The notes below the pieces were generated by a model. The model searched no databases. It was not told the DNA's origin and was given only the letters and a program-made list of their open reading frames with translations. Positions 18,478 to 27,785 of a DNA stretch of 64,000 nucleotides are shown piece after piece; position 1 is the first letter of the stretch; the number at the start of each line of letters is the position of its first letter. The DNA is from Jiella marina. Lineage in GTDB: Bacteria; Pseudomonadota; Alphaproteobacteria; Rhizobiales; Rhizobiaceae. The position numbers were made by a program, and so were the translations under genes. The stretch lies in NCBI RefSeq assembly GCF_024359545.1, contig NZ_JAKQZG010000007.1, positions 186,001 to 250,000 on the forward strand, written 5' to 3'.

Positions 18478-20685
18478 TCAATTCTCCGGCAGCGCGTAGG
18501 CGATGTAGTAGTCGCCCACCGGGGTCTCCATGAAGTGGTGGCCGCCGGCCTGGATGACGAGGTATTCGCGACCGTCCTGTTCGTAGACGATGGGGTTGGC
18601 CTGGCCGCCAGCCGGCAGGACGTCCGACCACAAGGTCTCGCCGGTCTTCAGATCGATGGCGCGGATGAGATTGTCGGTCGCCGCGGCGATGAATACGAGT
18701 CCGCCCTTGGTGACGACGGAGCCGCCATTGTTGGGCGTGCCGATCGACAAGGGCAGGAAGGACGGGATGCCGAAGGGACCGTTGCGGCGGGCGGTGCCGA
18801 GCGGGCGGTCCCACAGGGTCTCGCCGGTCTTCAGATCGATCGCCCGGATGCCGCCGAGCGGCGGCTGCTTGCAGGGAATGCCGGTGAAGGGTGCCCGCCA
18901 GCCGGCATTGACGTCGATGGCATAGGGCGCGCCGGCCTGCGGATCGCCTTCACCTTCGGCCTTCGAGCCCGACTCGCCCTCGGACTGCTTTTCGTTGATC
19001 GGCTTCAGATTGCGCTCGTCCGCTTCTTCCCGGGGAATCAGCCGGTTATAGTTCGGCACGTCGTTGTAGTTCGCGACGATGATGCCGTTTTCGGTGTCGA
19101 CGGCGACGCTGCCCCAGTCCGAGCCGCCATTGTAGCCGGGATACTGGATCCAGCGCCGGTCGGCCGTCGGGTGGGTGTAGATGCCGTTATAGGCGGCCTC
19201 GCGAAAGGCAATGCGGCAGAAGAGCTGATCGAGGGGGGTGACGCCCCACATGTCCGCCTCGGTCAGATCGTCCTTGCGCAGGGTGTGGTAGCCCGAGGTC
19301 GGCTGGGTCTCGGCATAGGCGTCGCCCTCGACGCCGCCTTCCGGTGTTTCGATCTCCTCGATCGGGACCAGCGGCTCGCCGGTTTCGCGATCGAGAATGT
19401 AGATGTCGCCTTGTTTCGATGGCAGGAGGATGGCCGGCGTGGTGCCGCCGTCTTCGTTCGGGAAGTCGATGAGCGTCGCCTGACTGCCGAGATCGTAGTC
19501 CCAGACATCGTAGCGCACGGTCTGGAAGTGCCAGACCGGCTTGCCGGTGGTCACGTCGATGGCGACGAGGGAGGTCGCATATTCGTTCTCGGCTTCGGAG
19601 CGATTGCCGCCGTAATAATCGACCGAGGAATTGCCCATCGGCAGATAGACGTAGCCGAGCTCCTCGTCGCCGGTCGCCTGGGTCCACATGTTAGGCGTGC
19701 CGCGGGTGTAGGTCTCGCCCTCGGGCGGCAGGCCGGTGAGGTCCGGATCGCCGAGGTCCCAGGCCCAGGCGAGTTCGCCGGTGACCGCGTCATAGCCACG
19801 AATGACGCCGGAGGGTGCGTCCTCGGCCTGACCATCCTTCACCTGCGCGCCGGTGACTGCGATGCCGCGGACGATTGCCGGCGGCGCGGTGACGGCGTAC
19901 CAGCCGGGCACCTTCTCACCGATGCCCTGCCACAGGTCGACCTGGCCGTTCTCCCCGAAATCGGCGCAGGGCGCGCCGGTCTTGGCGTCGACCGCGATCA
20001 GCCGGGCGTCGAGCGTGCCCTCGATGATCCGCGTCGCGCAGGCCTGATCTTCGGATGCGTCGGGCAATTCGTAATAGGCAACGCCCCGGCAGCTTGCGCC
20101 ATAGGGGATCGCTTCGGGAGCGACCTTCGGGTCGTAGCGCCAGATCTCCTCTCCCGTTCTCGCATCGACGGAGGACAGGATGTTCATCGCCGAGCAGATG
20201 TAGAGGGCGTCGCCGATCTTCAGCGGCGTTCCTTCGGGCGAGTATTTGCCCTCGGTCTTTTCGGTCGGCATGTCGCCGGTGCGATAGGTCCAGACCTTTT
20301 CGAGCTGGTCGACATTGTCCGGTGTGATCTGGTCGAGCGGCGAGAAGCGGGTCGCATTGGGCCCGCCGCCCCAGAAGGGCCAGTCCGTGCCAACCTCGCG
20401 CGGGGTGGCCGGAGCGCGAGCGACCTCAGTGTTCGCAGTCGCGTCGGGTGCGTCTTCCGCTTCGGCTGCAGGCGTGGCGTCCGGAGCAGGGGTGGCGACG
20501 CCCTGAGGCGTTTCACCTATCTCCACGGCCTCACCCTCGCCGCTGGGGTCGGCGCCGGATGCGGGCGTGTTGTCGGATGCCGCGGGCTGGGTGTCCTGCG
20601 CGAAGGCGAAGGGCGGGCAGACGGAAAGAGAAAGAGCGGCGGCGAGCGTCGCGGCGACGCCGGTGCGCGAAAGATCTCGTGTCAT
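18478..20685 (-). CDS. PQQ-dependent glucose/quinate-type dehydrogenase, catalytic part
   Basis: A 735-residue periplasmic quinoprotein. A signal peptide (about residues 1-30, ending FAFAQD) and a long Ala/Pro/Glu-rich linker (about 30-100) precede an eight-bladed propeller of the membrane glucose/quinate/shikimate dehydrogenase family. It opens with WPFWGGGPNATRFSPL and continues with ISVDARTG-like blade repeats, VRYDVWDYDLGSQ and GYNGGSDWGSVAVD. Classical enzymes carry five membrane helices fused at the N-terminus; here they are replaced by the signal peptide and supplied by the gene 22 bases upstream. It oxidises a sugar or cyclic polyol and passes electrons to quinone. No PQQ synthesis genes are in the window. 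Confidence 0.92.
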   Translation of the reverse strand: MTRDLSRTGVAATLAAALSLSVCPPFAFAQDTQPAASDNTPASGADPSGEGEAVEIGETPQGVATPAPDATPAAEAEDAPDATANTEVARAPATPREVGTDWPFWGGGPNATRFSPLDQITPDNVDQLEKVWTYRTGDMPTEKTEGKYSPEGTPLKIGDALYICSAMNILSSVDARTGEEIWRYDPKVAPEAIPYGASCRGVAYYELPDASEDQACATRIIEGTLDARLIAVDAKTGAPCADFGENGQVDLWQGIGEKVPGWYAVTAPPAIVRGIAVTGAQVKDGQAEDAPSGVIRGYDAVTGELAWAWDLGDPDLTGLPPEGETYTRGTPNMWTQATGDEELGYVYLPMGNSSVDYYGGNRSEAENEYATSLVAIDVTTGKPVWHFQTVRYDVWDYDLGSQATLIDFPNEDGGTTPAILLPSKQGDIYILDRETGEPLVPIEEIETPEGGVEGDAYAETQPTSGYHTLRKDDLTEADMWGVTPLDQLFCRIAFREAAYNGIYTHPTADRRWIQYPGYNGGSDWGSVAVDTENGIIVANYNDVPNYNRLIPREEADERNLKPINEKQSEGESGSKAEGEGDPQAGAPYAIDVNAGWRAPFTGIPCKQPPLGGIRAIDLKTGETLWDRPLGTARRNGPFGIPSFLPLSIGTPNNGGSVVTKGGLVFIAAATDNLIRAIDLKTGETLWSDVLPAGGQANPIVYEQDGREYLVIQAGGHHFMETPVGDYYIAYALPEN

Positions 20686-20707
20686 CGTGGTCTCCGGGAG
20701 GGACAGG

Positions 20708-21196
20708 TCAGCTTGCGGTCGGGAGGAGCGTCTTGGTCGAGTGCGGCTTCTTCGGCCGCCGGCTCTCCGTCTGCCGCCGGCTCTCTGTCACCTGATGGCT
20801 TTTACCTTGATCGGCGTCACGTGGACGGGCCTGTGAACTGCTCGCGCGACGCAGAACGGGGATCGTGGCGAGGACGAGGACGAGAATGACCGTGGGCGCG
20901 ACGAGCCGCGGCACCTGCGCCCACCAGTCGAAACCCTTTTCCCAGAACGCCCAGACGACGGTGAAGATGAAGGTGAGGAGATAGATCCAGACCGCGAGCA
21001 TCGAAGCTCTCACGAGGAACCAGGCGGTCGCAAGGAGGCCGAGGCCGGCGAAGACGTAGTACCAAGAGCCGCCGAGCCAAGCGAGATAGACGCCACCACC
21101 GAAGATCGGCAGTCCGAAAAGGACGAGTACGATGGCAAGGACCACCACGGCCCAATATCCCACGCCGCGTCGTGCGCTGTTCGAGTGGTCGGTCAT
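20708..21196 (-). CDS. Separate membrane-anchor subunit of the PQQ dehydrogenase
   Basis: A 162-residue membrane protein with about five hydrophobic segments. Its sequence matches the N-terminal membrane domain of glucose dehydrogenase Gcd: the GGGVYLAWLGGSWYYVFAGL segment (first to second helix) and WAFWEKGFDWWAQVPRL (between later helices) are the recognisable landmarks. The C-terminal tail of about 45 residues is basic and hydrophilic. In relatives this domain carries the quinone site. The gene lies directly upstream of, and reads with, the catalytic gene. The ATG at 21196 is preferred because the first membrane helix begins about 12 residues later. Confidence 0.85.
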   Translation of the reverse strand: MTDHSNSARRGVGYWAVVVLAIVLVLFGLPIFGGGVYLAWLGGSWYYVFAGLGLLATAWFLVRASMLAVWIYLLTFIFTVVWAFWEKGFDWWAQVPRLVAPTVILVLVLATIPVLRRASSSQARPRDADQGKSHQVTESRRQTESRRPKKPHSTKTLLPTAS

Positions 21197-21651
21197 CGTG
21201 CCCTCGTGTCTCGGCGATGTTTGATAAGTCTCTCGTACGGGCACATAGCCTCGGCAATCGGTCTCGCAACACGTTCATCCAAATCTTTGGGAGATCGGGT
21301 GCGAGTTTCGGCCTGCGGCTCGGGTGACACGACGATGGAAATGTCGGCGCATCGGCGATAGGGAGGCCGAAAGGCTTCTCGAGTTCTCCAAAGCTACCGT
21401 CTTCTGGCGGGAGTTCTGGCTGCCTCGATCGGCCGATGATCGGCCGGACGGCTCGAGCGCCGCTCTGATCATCCCCCCGAACGAACTGTTCCCACGCCCT
21501 TGCCGCCGTGCATCATCTCCGCGGAGCGCGGGCGATCTGGCCGAATGAGCACGAGGCTTCAGAACCGGGTCGGCATCGAATGCGTTGGCCGGCAAAGGCC
21601 GTGGATGACAATCCGCGAGCGGAACCGCGACACGAGCGAAGAGAGTTCGAC
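21197..21651. other. Divergent gap of 455 bases, no gene seen
   Basis: Lies between the divergent dehydrogenase anchor gene and the aldo/keto reductase, so it should hold both promoters. No convincing coding pattern was found on either strand. A near-perfect palindrome, CGGCCGAT-G-ATCGGCCG, sits at 21430-21446 and could be a protein-binding site. Confidence 0.5.
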
Positions 21652-22719
21652 ATGAAGTACGCCCCCTTCGGCAATTCCGGCATGATGGTCTCGCCCTTCG
21701 TGCTTGGCACCGTCACCTTCGGCGGCACACATGGCTTCGAGAAGACCGGCAATGTCGGTGTCGAGGACGCAAGACGCTTCATCGACATCGCCATGGAGGC
21801 CGGCGTCAATGCGCTCGATACGGCCAACATCTATTCCAAGGGCGATTCCGAAAAGGTCGTCGGCGAGGCGGTGAAGGGCCGGCGGAGCGACCTTCTGATC
21901 TTCTCCAAGGTCCGCACGACGATGGGCGAGGGGCCGAACATGGCCGGCGCCTCGCGCGCCCACATCATGGGCCAGATCGACCAGAGCCTGAAGCGGCTGC
22001 AGACCGACTGGATCGATCATTACTGGATCCACCAGTGGGATGGCGTCACCCCGGTCGAGGAGACGGTTTCGGTGATGGACGACCTGATCCGTGCCGGCAA
22101 GATCCGTTCCTGGGGCGTCTCGAACTATTCCGGCTGGCAGGTGGCGAAGACGGTTCTGACGGCGAAGATGCTCGGCGCGACGCCGCCCGTCGCCCATCAG
22201 CTGAACTACACGCCGGAAGCGCGTGAGGTCGAATACGAGATCATTCCGGCCGGCCGTGATCTGGGCGTCGCGACGCAGGTCTGGAGCCCGCTGGGCGAGG
22301 GGCTGCTCACCGGCAAGATCGACCGCGACAACGGTCCGCAGCCCGGCACGAGGCAGGGCAACGACTGGCCCGAGCCGCACATCGTCGATACCGAGCGGCT
22401 CTACCGTGTGATCGACGTGTTGAAGGATGTTTCGGGCGAAGTGGGCCGCAGCGTGCCCCAGGTCGTGCTGGCCTGGCTGCGCGAACGTCCCGGCGTCCAC
22501 TCGATCGCGCTCGGGGCGAGGAGCGAGGACCATTTGCGCGACAATCTCGCCTCCATCGACCTGACGCTCTCGCAAGAGCAGTCGCGGCGGATCGAGAAGG
22601 CGGGCCGCCCGCCGGCGATCGTGCCGCTCTGGCACCGGGCGATGAACGGCATGGATCGCGCCAGTGAGGCCGAGCGAGAGTATCTGGAGGGCTACAGAGA
22701 GACGATGGGCCTCGATTGA
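21652..22719 (+). CDS. Aldo/keto reductase
   Basis: NADPH-dependent oxidoreductase with a TIM-barrel fold, 355 residues. The catalytic tetrad is visible: Asp in ALDTANIYSKGDSE with its Tyr, Lys in LLIFSKVR, and His in DHYWIHQWD. The C-terminal cofactor segment includes SIALGARSEDHLRDN. The family resembles the AKR11/AKR12-type reductases of potassium-channel-beta or YghZ-like type. The substrate is unknown. The ATG at 21652 follows a GAGAG ribosome site and begins the conserved MKYAPFGNSG. The frame is open upstream without homology. Confidence 0.93.
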   Translation: MKYAPFGNSGMMVSPFVLGTVTFGGTHGFEKTGNVGVEDARRFIDIAMEAGVNALDTANIYSKGDSEKVVGEAVKGRRSDLLIFSKVRTTMGEGPNMAGASRAHIMGQIDQSLKRLQTDWIDHYWIHQWDGVTPVEETVSVMDDLIRAGKIRSWGVSNYSGWQVAKTVLTAKMLGATPPVAHQLNYTPEAREVEYEIIPAGRDLGVATQVWSPLGEGLLTGKIDRDNGPQPGTRQGNDWPEPHIVDTERLYRVIDVLKDVSGEVGRSVPQVVLAWLRERPGVHSIALGARSEDHLRDNLASIDLTLSQEQSRRIEKAGRPPAIVPLWHRAMNGMDRASEAEREYLEGYRETMGLD

Positions 22720-22745
22720 CGCGAGGGTGGTGCAGACCGATGCCC

Positions 22746-22904
22746 CTATCCATCGCCGCTGCGGCAAGACATGTGACACGGGCCGTCGAGGGAATTCATG
22801 GTGCGTTCCGGCCGCTCCTCGCGGCAGCGGTCGAAGGCGAGCGGGCACCGAGGATGAAAGCGGCAGCCGGGCGGCGGCGAGGCCGGGCTCGGCCCGTCGC
22901 CGGC
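22746..22904 (-). pseudogene. Remnant of a dipeptide ABC transporter ATPase C-terminus
   Basis: A short minus-strand frame encodes [15 protein letters not shown] followed by [17 protein letters not shown], the C-terminal oligopeptide-transporter ATPase signature of DppD/DppF proteins, whose Cys residues bind an iron-sulfur cluster in some members. Nothing of the ATP-binding domain is found upstream of it, and no DppABC partners are nearby. This is therefore a decayed end of a lost importer operon. Confidence 0.7.
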
Positions 22905-23011
22905 CATGGCGGCGCGCTCCCGCTTCGACCCCGATCCCGCAAATTGCGGGGCTGCCGGAGTACCGGCTCTTGCAGACGAACCCGCTAGAGCAAATCCTCC
23001 GACAGGGCAGC

Positions 23012-23581
23012 CTAGCGTTTCAGGCCGTCTATGAAGATGTCGAGCAGCCGCAGCACTCGTGCTCGCCAGTCCGGGCCCGGTTCGCGCGAATAGCACAGGG
23101 CGTACATGGTCTGAAGCAGGTCCTCTGCCGTCACGTCCTCGCGGATCTGGCCGGCGTCCGCCGCCTGTTTCAGCAGCCCGTTCAATGCAGCGAGGATCCG
23201 TTCCGACTGTGCGGAATAAGCTTCCTTTGATTCCTCCGTCATCACGATGGACAGCGCGCCGAGCATGCCGCGCTTGGTTTCGACGAGAGCGACATTGGCA
23301 TGAAGCCAGTCGCGCAGTGCCTCGAGCGGGTCGTTGGATCCCTTAAGCCCCTCCGCCGTCTCGACGAGGCGTTCCAGATCCCGGCTGAAGACCGCGTGGA
23401 AGAGGGCTTCGCGCGTCGGGAAGTGCCGATAAAGTGTTCCGATCCCCACCCCGGCCTGCCGCGCCACCGCTTCGAGGCTGGCGTCCGGTCCGCCCTTGCC
23501 GAGCACGTCCTTCGCCGTTTCGACCAGTCGTTCTCGGTTCCTCAGGGCATCGGCACGCGGCTTGCGCTTACGCACTTCCAT
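23012..23581 (-). CDS. TetR/AcrR-family regulator of the aldehyde oxidoreductase genes
   Basis: A 189-residue repressor. The N-terminal helix-turn-helix (about residues 10-60) has the family pattern [20 protein letters not shown] and [11 protein letters not shown]; the C-terminal ligand domain resembles SCO1712/TetR_C-type sensors. The ATG at 23581 is where the basic [11 protein letters not shown] leader begins. It is divergent from the molybdenum oxidoreductase operon, and a perfect palindrome lies in the promoter spacer between them, so it probably represses that operon and possibly itself until an aldehyde or aromatic ligand binds. Confidence 0.92.
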   Translation of the reverse strand: MEVRKRKPRADALRNRERLVETAKDVLGKGGPDASLEAVARQAGVGIGTLYRHFPTREALFHAVFSRDLERLVETAEGLKGSNDPLEALRDWLHANVALVETKRGMLGALSIVMTEESKEAYSAQSERILAALNGLLKQAADAGQIREDVTAEDLLQTMYALCYSREPGPDWRARVLRLLDIFIDGLKR

Positions 23582-23597
23582 TGAAAAAGATGTCCCC

Positions 23598-23627
23598 TTG
23601 AAAACGGAGGGCCCCTCCGTATATGCT
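23598..23627 (+). promoter_or_regulatory. Promoter of the oxidoreductase operon with TetR operator in the spacer
   Basis: TTGAAA (23598-23603) and TATGCT (23622-23627) are separated by 18 bases. The first 17 spacer bases (23604-23620) form the perfect palindrome ACGGAGGG-C-CCCTCCGT. A repressor bound there would cover both promoter elements. The position between divergent tetR and its neighbour supports an operator for that regulator. Confidence 0.65.
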
Positions 23628-23728
23628 CTTCCACGATGCCGATAGCATCCCTTGGCGCGACCTTGCGGAGATCTCTTCTCCAGCGCAAGCGCCCACCTGT
23701 CGGCAAATCCCATTCGAAGGGACCCTCA

Positions 23729-24226
23729 ATGCCACACTCCATTACCCTTACCGTAAACGGCCGCGCCCACGAAGTTCATCTTGACGATCCGCGCGTGACG
23801 CTGCTTGACCTCTTGCGCGAGCGCCTGGCGCTAGCGGGCACGAAGAAAGGTTGCGACCGCGGCCAGTGCGGCGCCTGTACGGTCCTCGTAAACGGGCGGC
23901 GGGCCAATTCCTGCCTGATGCTGGCGGCAACGCTGGACGGCTGCGAAATCACGACGATCGAAGGGCTCTCCGAAGGCGGCGACCTGCACCCGGTCCAGAC
24001 CGCCTTTATCGAAAACGACGCCTTCCAGTGCGGCTACTGCACGCCGGGCCAGATCATGAGCGCGGTGGGCCTGATCGCGGAAGGCCGTGCGGGCGACGAC
24101 CCCGAACGCATCCGCGAGGGCATGAGCGGCAATCTGTGCCGATGCGCCGCCTATCACGGCATCACCCTTGCCGTGCAGGAGGCCACGCGCCGCATGGCGA
24201 AGGACGAAATGGAGGACGCGGCATGA
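23729..24226 (+). CDS. Molybdenum aldehyde oxidoreductase, [2Fe-2S] subunit (PaoA/YagT-like)
   Basis: Electron-transfer subunit, 165 residues, with two [2Fe-2S] clusters. The ferredoxin-like cluster uses Cys 42, 47, 50 and 62 (CDRGQCGACTVLVNG). The helical C-terminal cluster uses Cys 101, 104, 137 and 139 (CGYCTPGQ and CRC). Unlike E. coli PaoA it has no Tat signal, so this enzyme is probably cytoplasmic. The ATG at 23729 follows a GAAGGGA ribosome site. Its stop overlaps the next start (ATGA). Confidence 0.94.
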   Translation: MPHSITLTVNGRAHEVHLDDPRVTLLDLLRERLALAGTKKGCDRGQCGACTVLVNGRRANSCLMLAATLDGCEITTIEGLSEGGDLHPVQTAFIENDAFQCGYCTPGQIMSAVGLIAEGRAGDDPERIREGMSGNLCRCAAYHGITLAVQEATRRMAKDEMEDAA

Positions 24227-25278
24227 AAAGCTTTGATCTCATCCGGCCCGCCACGGTGCAGGAGGCCATCGCTGCCTGGGAGCCGGGCGCAAGCTGGCTC
24301 GGCGGCGGCACCAACCTCGTCGACCTGATGAAGACCGGCGCCCTCGAGCCCGGCAAGCTGATCGATCTCGGACGCCTTGCGGTGCTTCGTGATGTCGAGA
24401 CACTGCCAGACGGATCGATGCGTATCGGTGCGCTCGTCAGCAACGCCGACCTCGCGGATAACCCGGAAATCCTCCGTCGGTATCCCATGGTGTCCGAAGC
24501 GCTCCTGTCGGGCGCGTCCGGCCAGCTCCGCAACATGGCGACAGTGGCCGGCAACCTGATGCAGCGCACCAGATGCGCCTATTTCCAGGATCCCTACGCG
24601 GCCTGCAACCGGCGCGCCCCCGGGACGGGCTGCGACGCCCGCGAGGGGGAGAACGCCAATCTCGCGGTCCTCGGGTGGAGCGACGCCTGCATTGCCACGA
24701 ATCCCTCGGATTTCTGCGTCCCCCTGTCGGCGCTCGATGCGGTCGTGGAGGTCGCCGGACCTTCCGGCGAGCGGGAGATCGCCATCGGCGACTTTCACCT
24801 CCTGCCGGGCGACACGCCCGAACGCGAGACCGCGCTTCAGCCTGGCGAACTGATCGTGGCACTGCGCCTGCCGGCGGCGAGCAGCGGGTTCGCTGCCAAT
24901 GCGCGCTATCTCAAGGTGCGTGAACGCACCTCCTTCGCCTTCGCCATCGCTTCCTGTGCCGCCGCCTTGCGAATGGAGGGAGGCCGCATCGCGGAGGCGC
25001 GGTTTGCCCTTGGCGCTCTCGCGGCCAAACCCTGGCGCGTCAGCGAGGCCGAGGCGTTGCTGGCGGGGCAGGCGCCCGACGCAGCGCTCTTCGAGCGTGC
25101 CGCCAACGCCGCTCTGGCCGGAGCGACCGCCTCGGGTGACAACGCCTGGAAGATCGAGCTCGGCCGCCGCACGGCCGCGCGCGCCCTCGCCATGGCTGCC
25201 GCCGGCACGCCCCAGCGCATGCCGGCACTTCCCGCATCCGTCTTCGCGGCTCAAGCCGGAGAACCCGCACATGTCTGA
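24223..25278 (+). CDS. Molybdenum aldehyde oxidoreductase, FAD subunit (PaoB/YagS-like)
   Basis: FAD-binding subunit of 351 residues. The flavin site includes WLGGGTNLVDLMK (about 25-37) and the MATVAGNLMQRTRC segment. The inserted Cys-containing loop RTRCAYFQDPYAACNR plus APGTGCDA (Cys 118, 128, 137, probably 156) matches the extra [4Fe-4S] cluster known from PaoB, which ordinary xanthine dehydrogenases lack. It passes electrons from the molybdenum site to an acceptor. It overlaps both neighbours, so the three subunits are coupled. Confidence 0.93.
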   Translation: MKSFDLIRPATVQEAIAAWEPGASWLGGGTNLVDLMKTGALEPGKLIDLGRLAVLRDVETLPDGSMRIGALVSNADLADNPEILRRYPMVSEALLSGASGQLRNMATVAGNLMQRTRCAYFQDPYAACNRRAPGTGCDAREGENANLAVLGWSDACIATNPSDFCVPLSALDAVVEVAGPSGEREIAIGDFHLLPGDTPERETALQPGELIVALRLPAASSGFAANARYLKVRERTSFAFAIASCAAALRMEGGRIAEARFALGALAAKPWRVSEAEALLAGQAPDAALFERAANAALAGATASGDNAWKIELGRRTAARALAMAAAGTPQRMPALPASVFAAQAGEPAHV

Positions 25279-27517
25279 CACTCTCGCCCGCCCCATGCGG
25301 TTCGGCTCCAATTCGGGCCAGCCCCTGACCCGACGCGACGGCATCGCCAAGGTGACCGGCGCCGCGACGTTCGCGGGGGACAACAGCCCCGAGGGGCTGC
25401 TGCACGCCGTCTTCGTGCCGGCGACCATCGCCCGTGGCCACGTCACCTATCTGGACGTCGAAAGCGCCGAGAGGCATCCCGGTGTCACGTGCGTGCTGAC
25501 GCCGCAGAACCGCCCGCCGCTGCAGGGAGACCCGTCGGCCAAGCCGACCATGTTCTCCTTCCGCATCGAAGTGCTGCAGGACGACACGGTCCGCTATGCC
25601 GGGCAGCCGATCGCCCTGGTGGTCGGCGAGACTCTTGAGGCCGCGACGGAGGGCGCACGTCTGCTGAGTCCGCGCTATGAGGTGGAGCCCGTGCGTACCT
25701 CGCTCGACGACAACGAGGCCTTCGGCTTCGAGCCGGCCGGTTTCGGCCTGCCAGCAGGCGCTGAACACGGCGACGTCGAAGCGGGCCATGCGGCTTCGGC
25801 CAAGTCCGTCGACGTGACTTACGAGACCGCCGCGCAGTATCACAACGCGATGGAGACGCACGCCGTCGTCGCCAGCTGGGACGGCGACCGTCTCACTCTC
25901 GACATGCCGAGCCAGGCCTTGATGATGTCGTGCGCCGGTTATGCGAATTTTTTCGGTATTCCGCCTGAGAACGTCACCCTCAGCAGCCCTTATCTGGGCG
26001 GCGGGTTCGGCTCCAAGGCCTTTGTGACCGGTCCGCAGGTGCTGGCGATCCTGGCGGCGCGCATGGCGGGACGACCCGTCAAGCTGATGCTGACGCGGCA
26101 GCAAATGTTCGGTCCCGTCGGCCATCGCGGGGCAACGCGCCAGCGCCTGCGTCTCGGCATCGACGAGAATGCGGAATTGACGGTCATCGACCACGAGGGG
26201 CTCGCGGAAACCTCGACCTTCGACGACTTCGTCGAACCCGCGGCAAACGCTTCGCAAGGCCTTTACGCGGCACGGGCGCTACGCTCCACTCATCGGGCCG
26301 TGCGCCTCGACATCGGGACACCTGGCCCGATGCGCGCGCCGGGGGAGGCGTCGGGCTCTGCGGCGCTCGAATGCGCGATCGACGAACTGGCGGAGCTTGC
26401 CGGGATCGACCCGCTCGAGTGCCGGCTGCGCAACTATGCCGAGACGGAGCCCGGGACCGGACGGCCCTATTCGTCGAAGGCCTTGCGCGAGTGCTACAGT
26501 CAGGGCGCAGCGCGTTTCGGTTGGGCTGACCGGCCGCTTGAGCCGCGCCAGGTGCGCGACGAGAACGGGTTGCTCACCGGCTGGGGCATGGGCACGGCCT
26601 TCTTTCCCGCTCCGATGTTCGCCGCCGAGGCGACAGCCACCCTGCGTCCCGACGGGACGGCCCTCGTCGAGACGTCGGCGGCCGACATGGGGCAGGGCGC
26701 ATGGACCGCGCTCGCCCAGATCGCGGCCGACAGCCTCGGCCTGCCCATGGACAAGCTCGAGTTCCGCGCCGGCCATTCCAGCCTGCCGGACGGTGGCATC
26801 GCCGGTGGCTCCGGCCATACCGCGACCGCCGGTGGCGCACTGCACGCGGCAGGCACCGACGTCGTCCAGCAGCTCGGCCAGATCGCGGCAGCGGATCCGG
26901 CCTCGCCGTTGCACGGCGCGGGCAACGGCCGTTTCGTGGCGCGTGAAAGCCGAATCTATCTCGAAGGCGACGACACCCGCAGCGAGGCGTTCGCCGACAT
27001 CATGGCGCGCACAGGCAGCGCCGAGATCACGGGCAGCGGAAGTGCTTCCCGGCCGCCCGAGGATGCGGAAAGGCATGCCATGAGCTCGCACGGGGCCGTC
27101 TTTGCCGAGGTCAAGGTCGATCCGGAACTCGGCCAGATGCGCGTGACGCGGCTGGTCGGCGCCTTCGCGGCCGGGCGGATCATCAATCCTCGGTTGGCGG
27201 AGAGCCAGCTGATGGGCGGCATGATCTGGGGCATATCCTTCGCCCTGCACGAGGAGGCGAAGTTCGACCACCGGTCCGGGCGAATCGTGAACGCCGATTT
27301 CGCGGGCTACCACGTGCCGGTAAACGCCGACGTCCAGGGGCTGGAGGTCATCACGGTTCACGAGGACGACCCCTTCGTCAACGCGCTCGGCATCAAGGGT
27401 GTTGGCGAGATCGGCGTGACCGGCACCGTGGGCGCCATCGGCAACGCCATCCGGCACGCCACGGGCCGGCGTATCCGCCGGTTCCCGATCCGCGTGGAAG
27501 ACCTCCTGGCGGGGTGA
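25271..27517 (+). CDS. Molybdenum aldehyde oxidoreductase, catalytic subunit (PaoC/YagR-like)
   Basis: Molybdopterin-binding subunit of 748 residues. N-terminal TRRDGIAKVTGAATFAGD opens the aldehyde oxidase hammerhead domain. Molybdopterin contacts include GGGFGSKAF, PGPMRAPGEASG and DMGQGAWTALAQIAAD. The catalytic Glu lies in KGVGEIGVTGTVGAIGNA near the C-terminus. Family members oxidise aromatic and aliphatic aldehydes to acids. The Arg in the MRAPGEASG stretch is also conserved. Its XdhC/PaoD-type maturation partner was not seen in the window. Confidence 0.94.
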   Translation: MSDTLARPMRFGSNSGQPLTRRDGIAKVTGAATFAGDNSPEGLLHAVFVPATIARGHVTYLDVESAERHPGVTCVLTPQNRPPLQGDPSAKPTMFSFRIEVLQDDTVRYAGQPIALVVGETLEAATEGARLLSPRYEVEPVRTSLDDNEAFGFEPAGFGLPAGAEHGDVEAGHAASAKSVDVTYETAAQYHNAMETHAVVASWDGDRLTLDMPSQALMMSCAGYANFFGIPPENVTLSSPYLGGGFGSKAFVTGPQVLAILAARMAGRPVKLMLTRQQMFGPVGHRGATRQRLRLGIDENAELTVIDHEGLAETSTFDDFVEPAANASQGLYAARALRSTHRAVRLDIGTPGPMRAPGEASGSAALECAIDELAELAGIDPLECRLRNYAETEPGTGRPYSSKALRECYSQGAARFGWADRPLEPRQVRDENGLLTGWGMGTAFFPAPMFAAEATATLRPDGTALVETSAADMGQGAWTALAQIAADSLGLPMDKLEFRAGHSSLPDGGIAGGSGHTATAGGALHAAGTDVVQQLGQIAAADPASPLHGAGNGRFVARESRIYLEGDDTRSEAFADIMARTGSAEITGSGSASRPPEDAERHAMSSHGAVFAEVKVDPELGQMRVTRLVGAFAAGRIINPRLAESQLMGGMIWGISFALHEEAKFDHRSGRIVNADFAGYHVPVNADVQGLEVITVHEDDPFVNALGIKGVGEIGVTGTVGAIGNAIRHATGRRIRRFPIRVEDLLAG

Positions 27518-27785
27518 GAAGTGGCGACCGCCCATGCCGTCCTGCCATGCTTCCGGCACACCGGTGATTTCGGCGAGAAGATCGGTTTGGGGGCCGGTCT
27601 TTCCCCGCTCTCGGGGCGCCAGCCGGGTCCCCCGTCGATGGCGGTGCGGCTGGCAATCTGGTCGGGCGAAGTTCCCCGGTGCGGCCTCGTCCATGAAGCC
27701 CAGAGAGATCCGAGTGGGGTCGGGGGCCCTATCCTGTTTGCGGCTATGAACGCGCCCAATATGCTCGCGAATGGAGGCCGAAGCC

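Noticed and set aside
18043-20889. A 948-codon open frame opposite the PQQ dehydrogenase
   Set aside because: Same reason: a mirror frame of a high-GC gene with no domain pattern and no plausible ribosome site.
21430-21446. CGGCCGAT-G-ATCGGCCG palindrome as a terminator
   Set aside because: It has a one-base centre, cannot make a proper RNA hairpin without losing pairs, and no T-tract follows; at most it is a binding site with no assigned protein.
27518-27785. Possible gene remnant between the molybdenum oxidoreductase and the F420-reductase-like gene
   Set aside because: Frames on both strands were read but none showed a recognisable family pattern.
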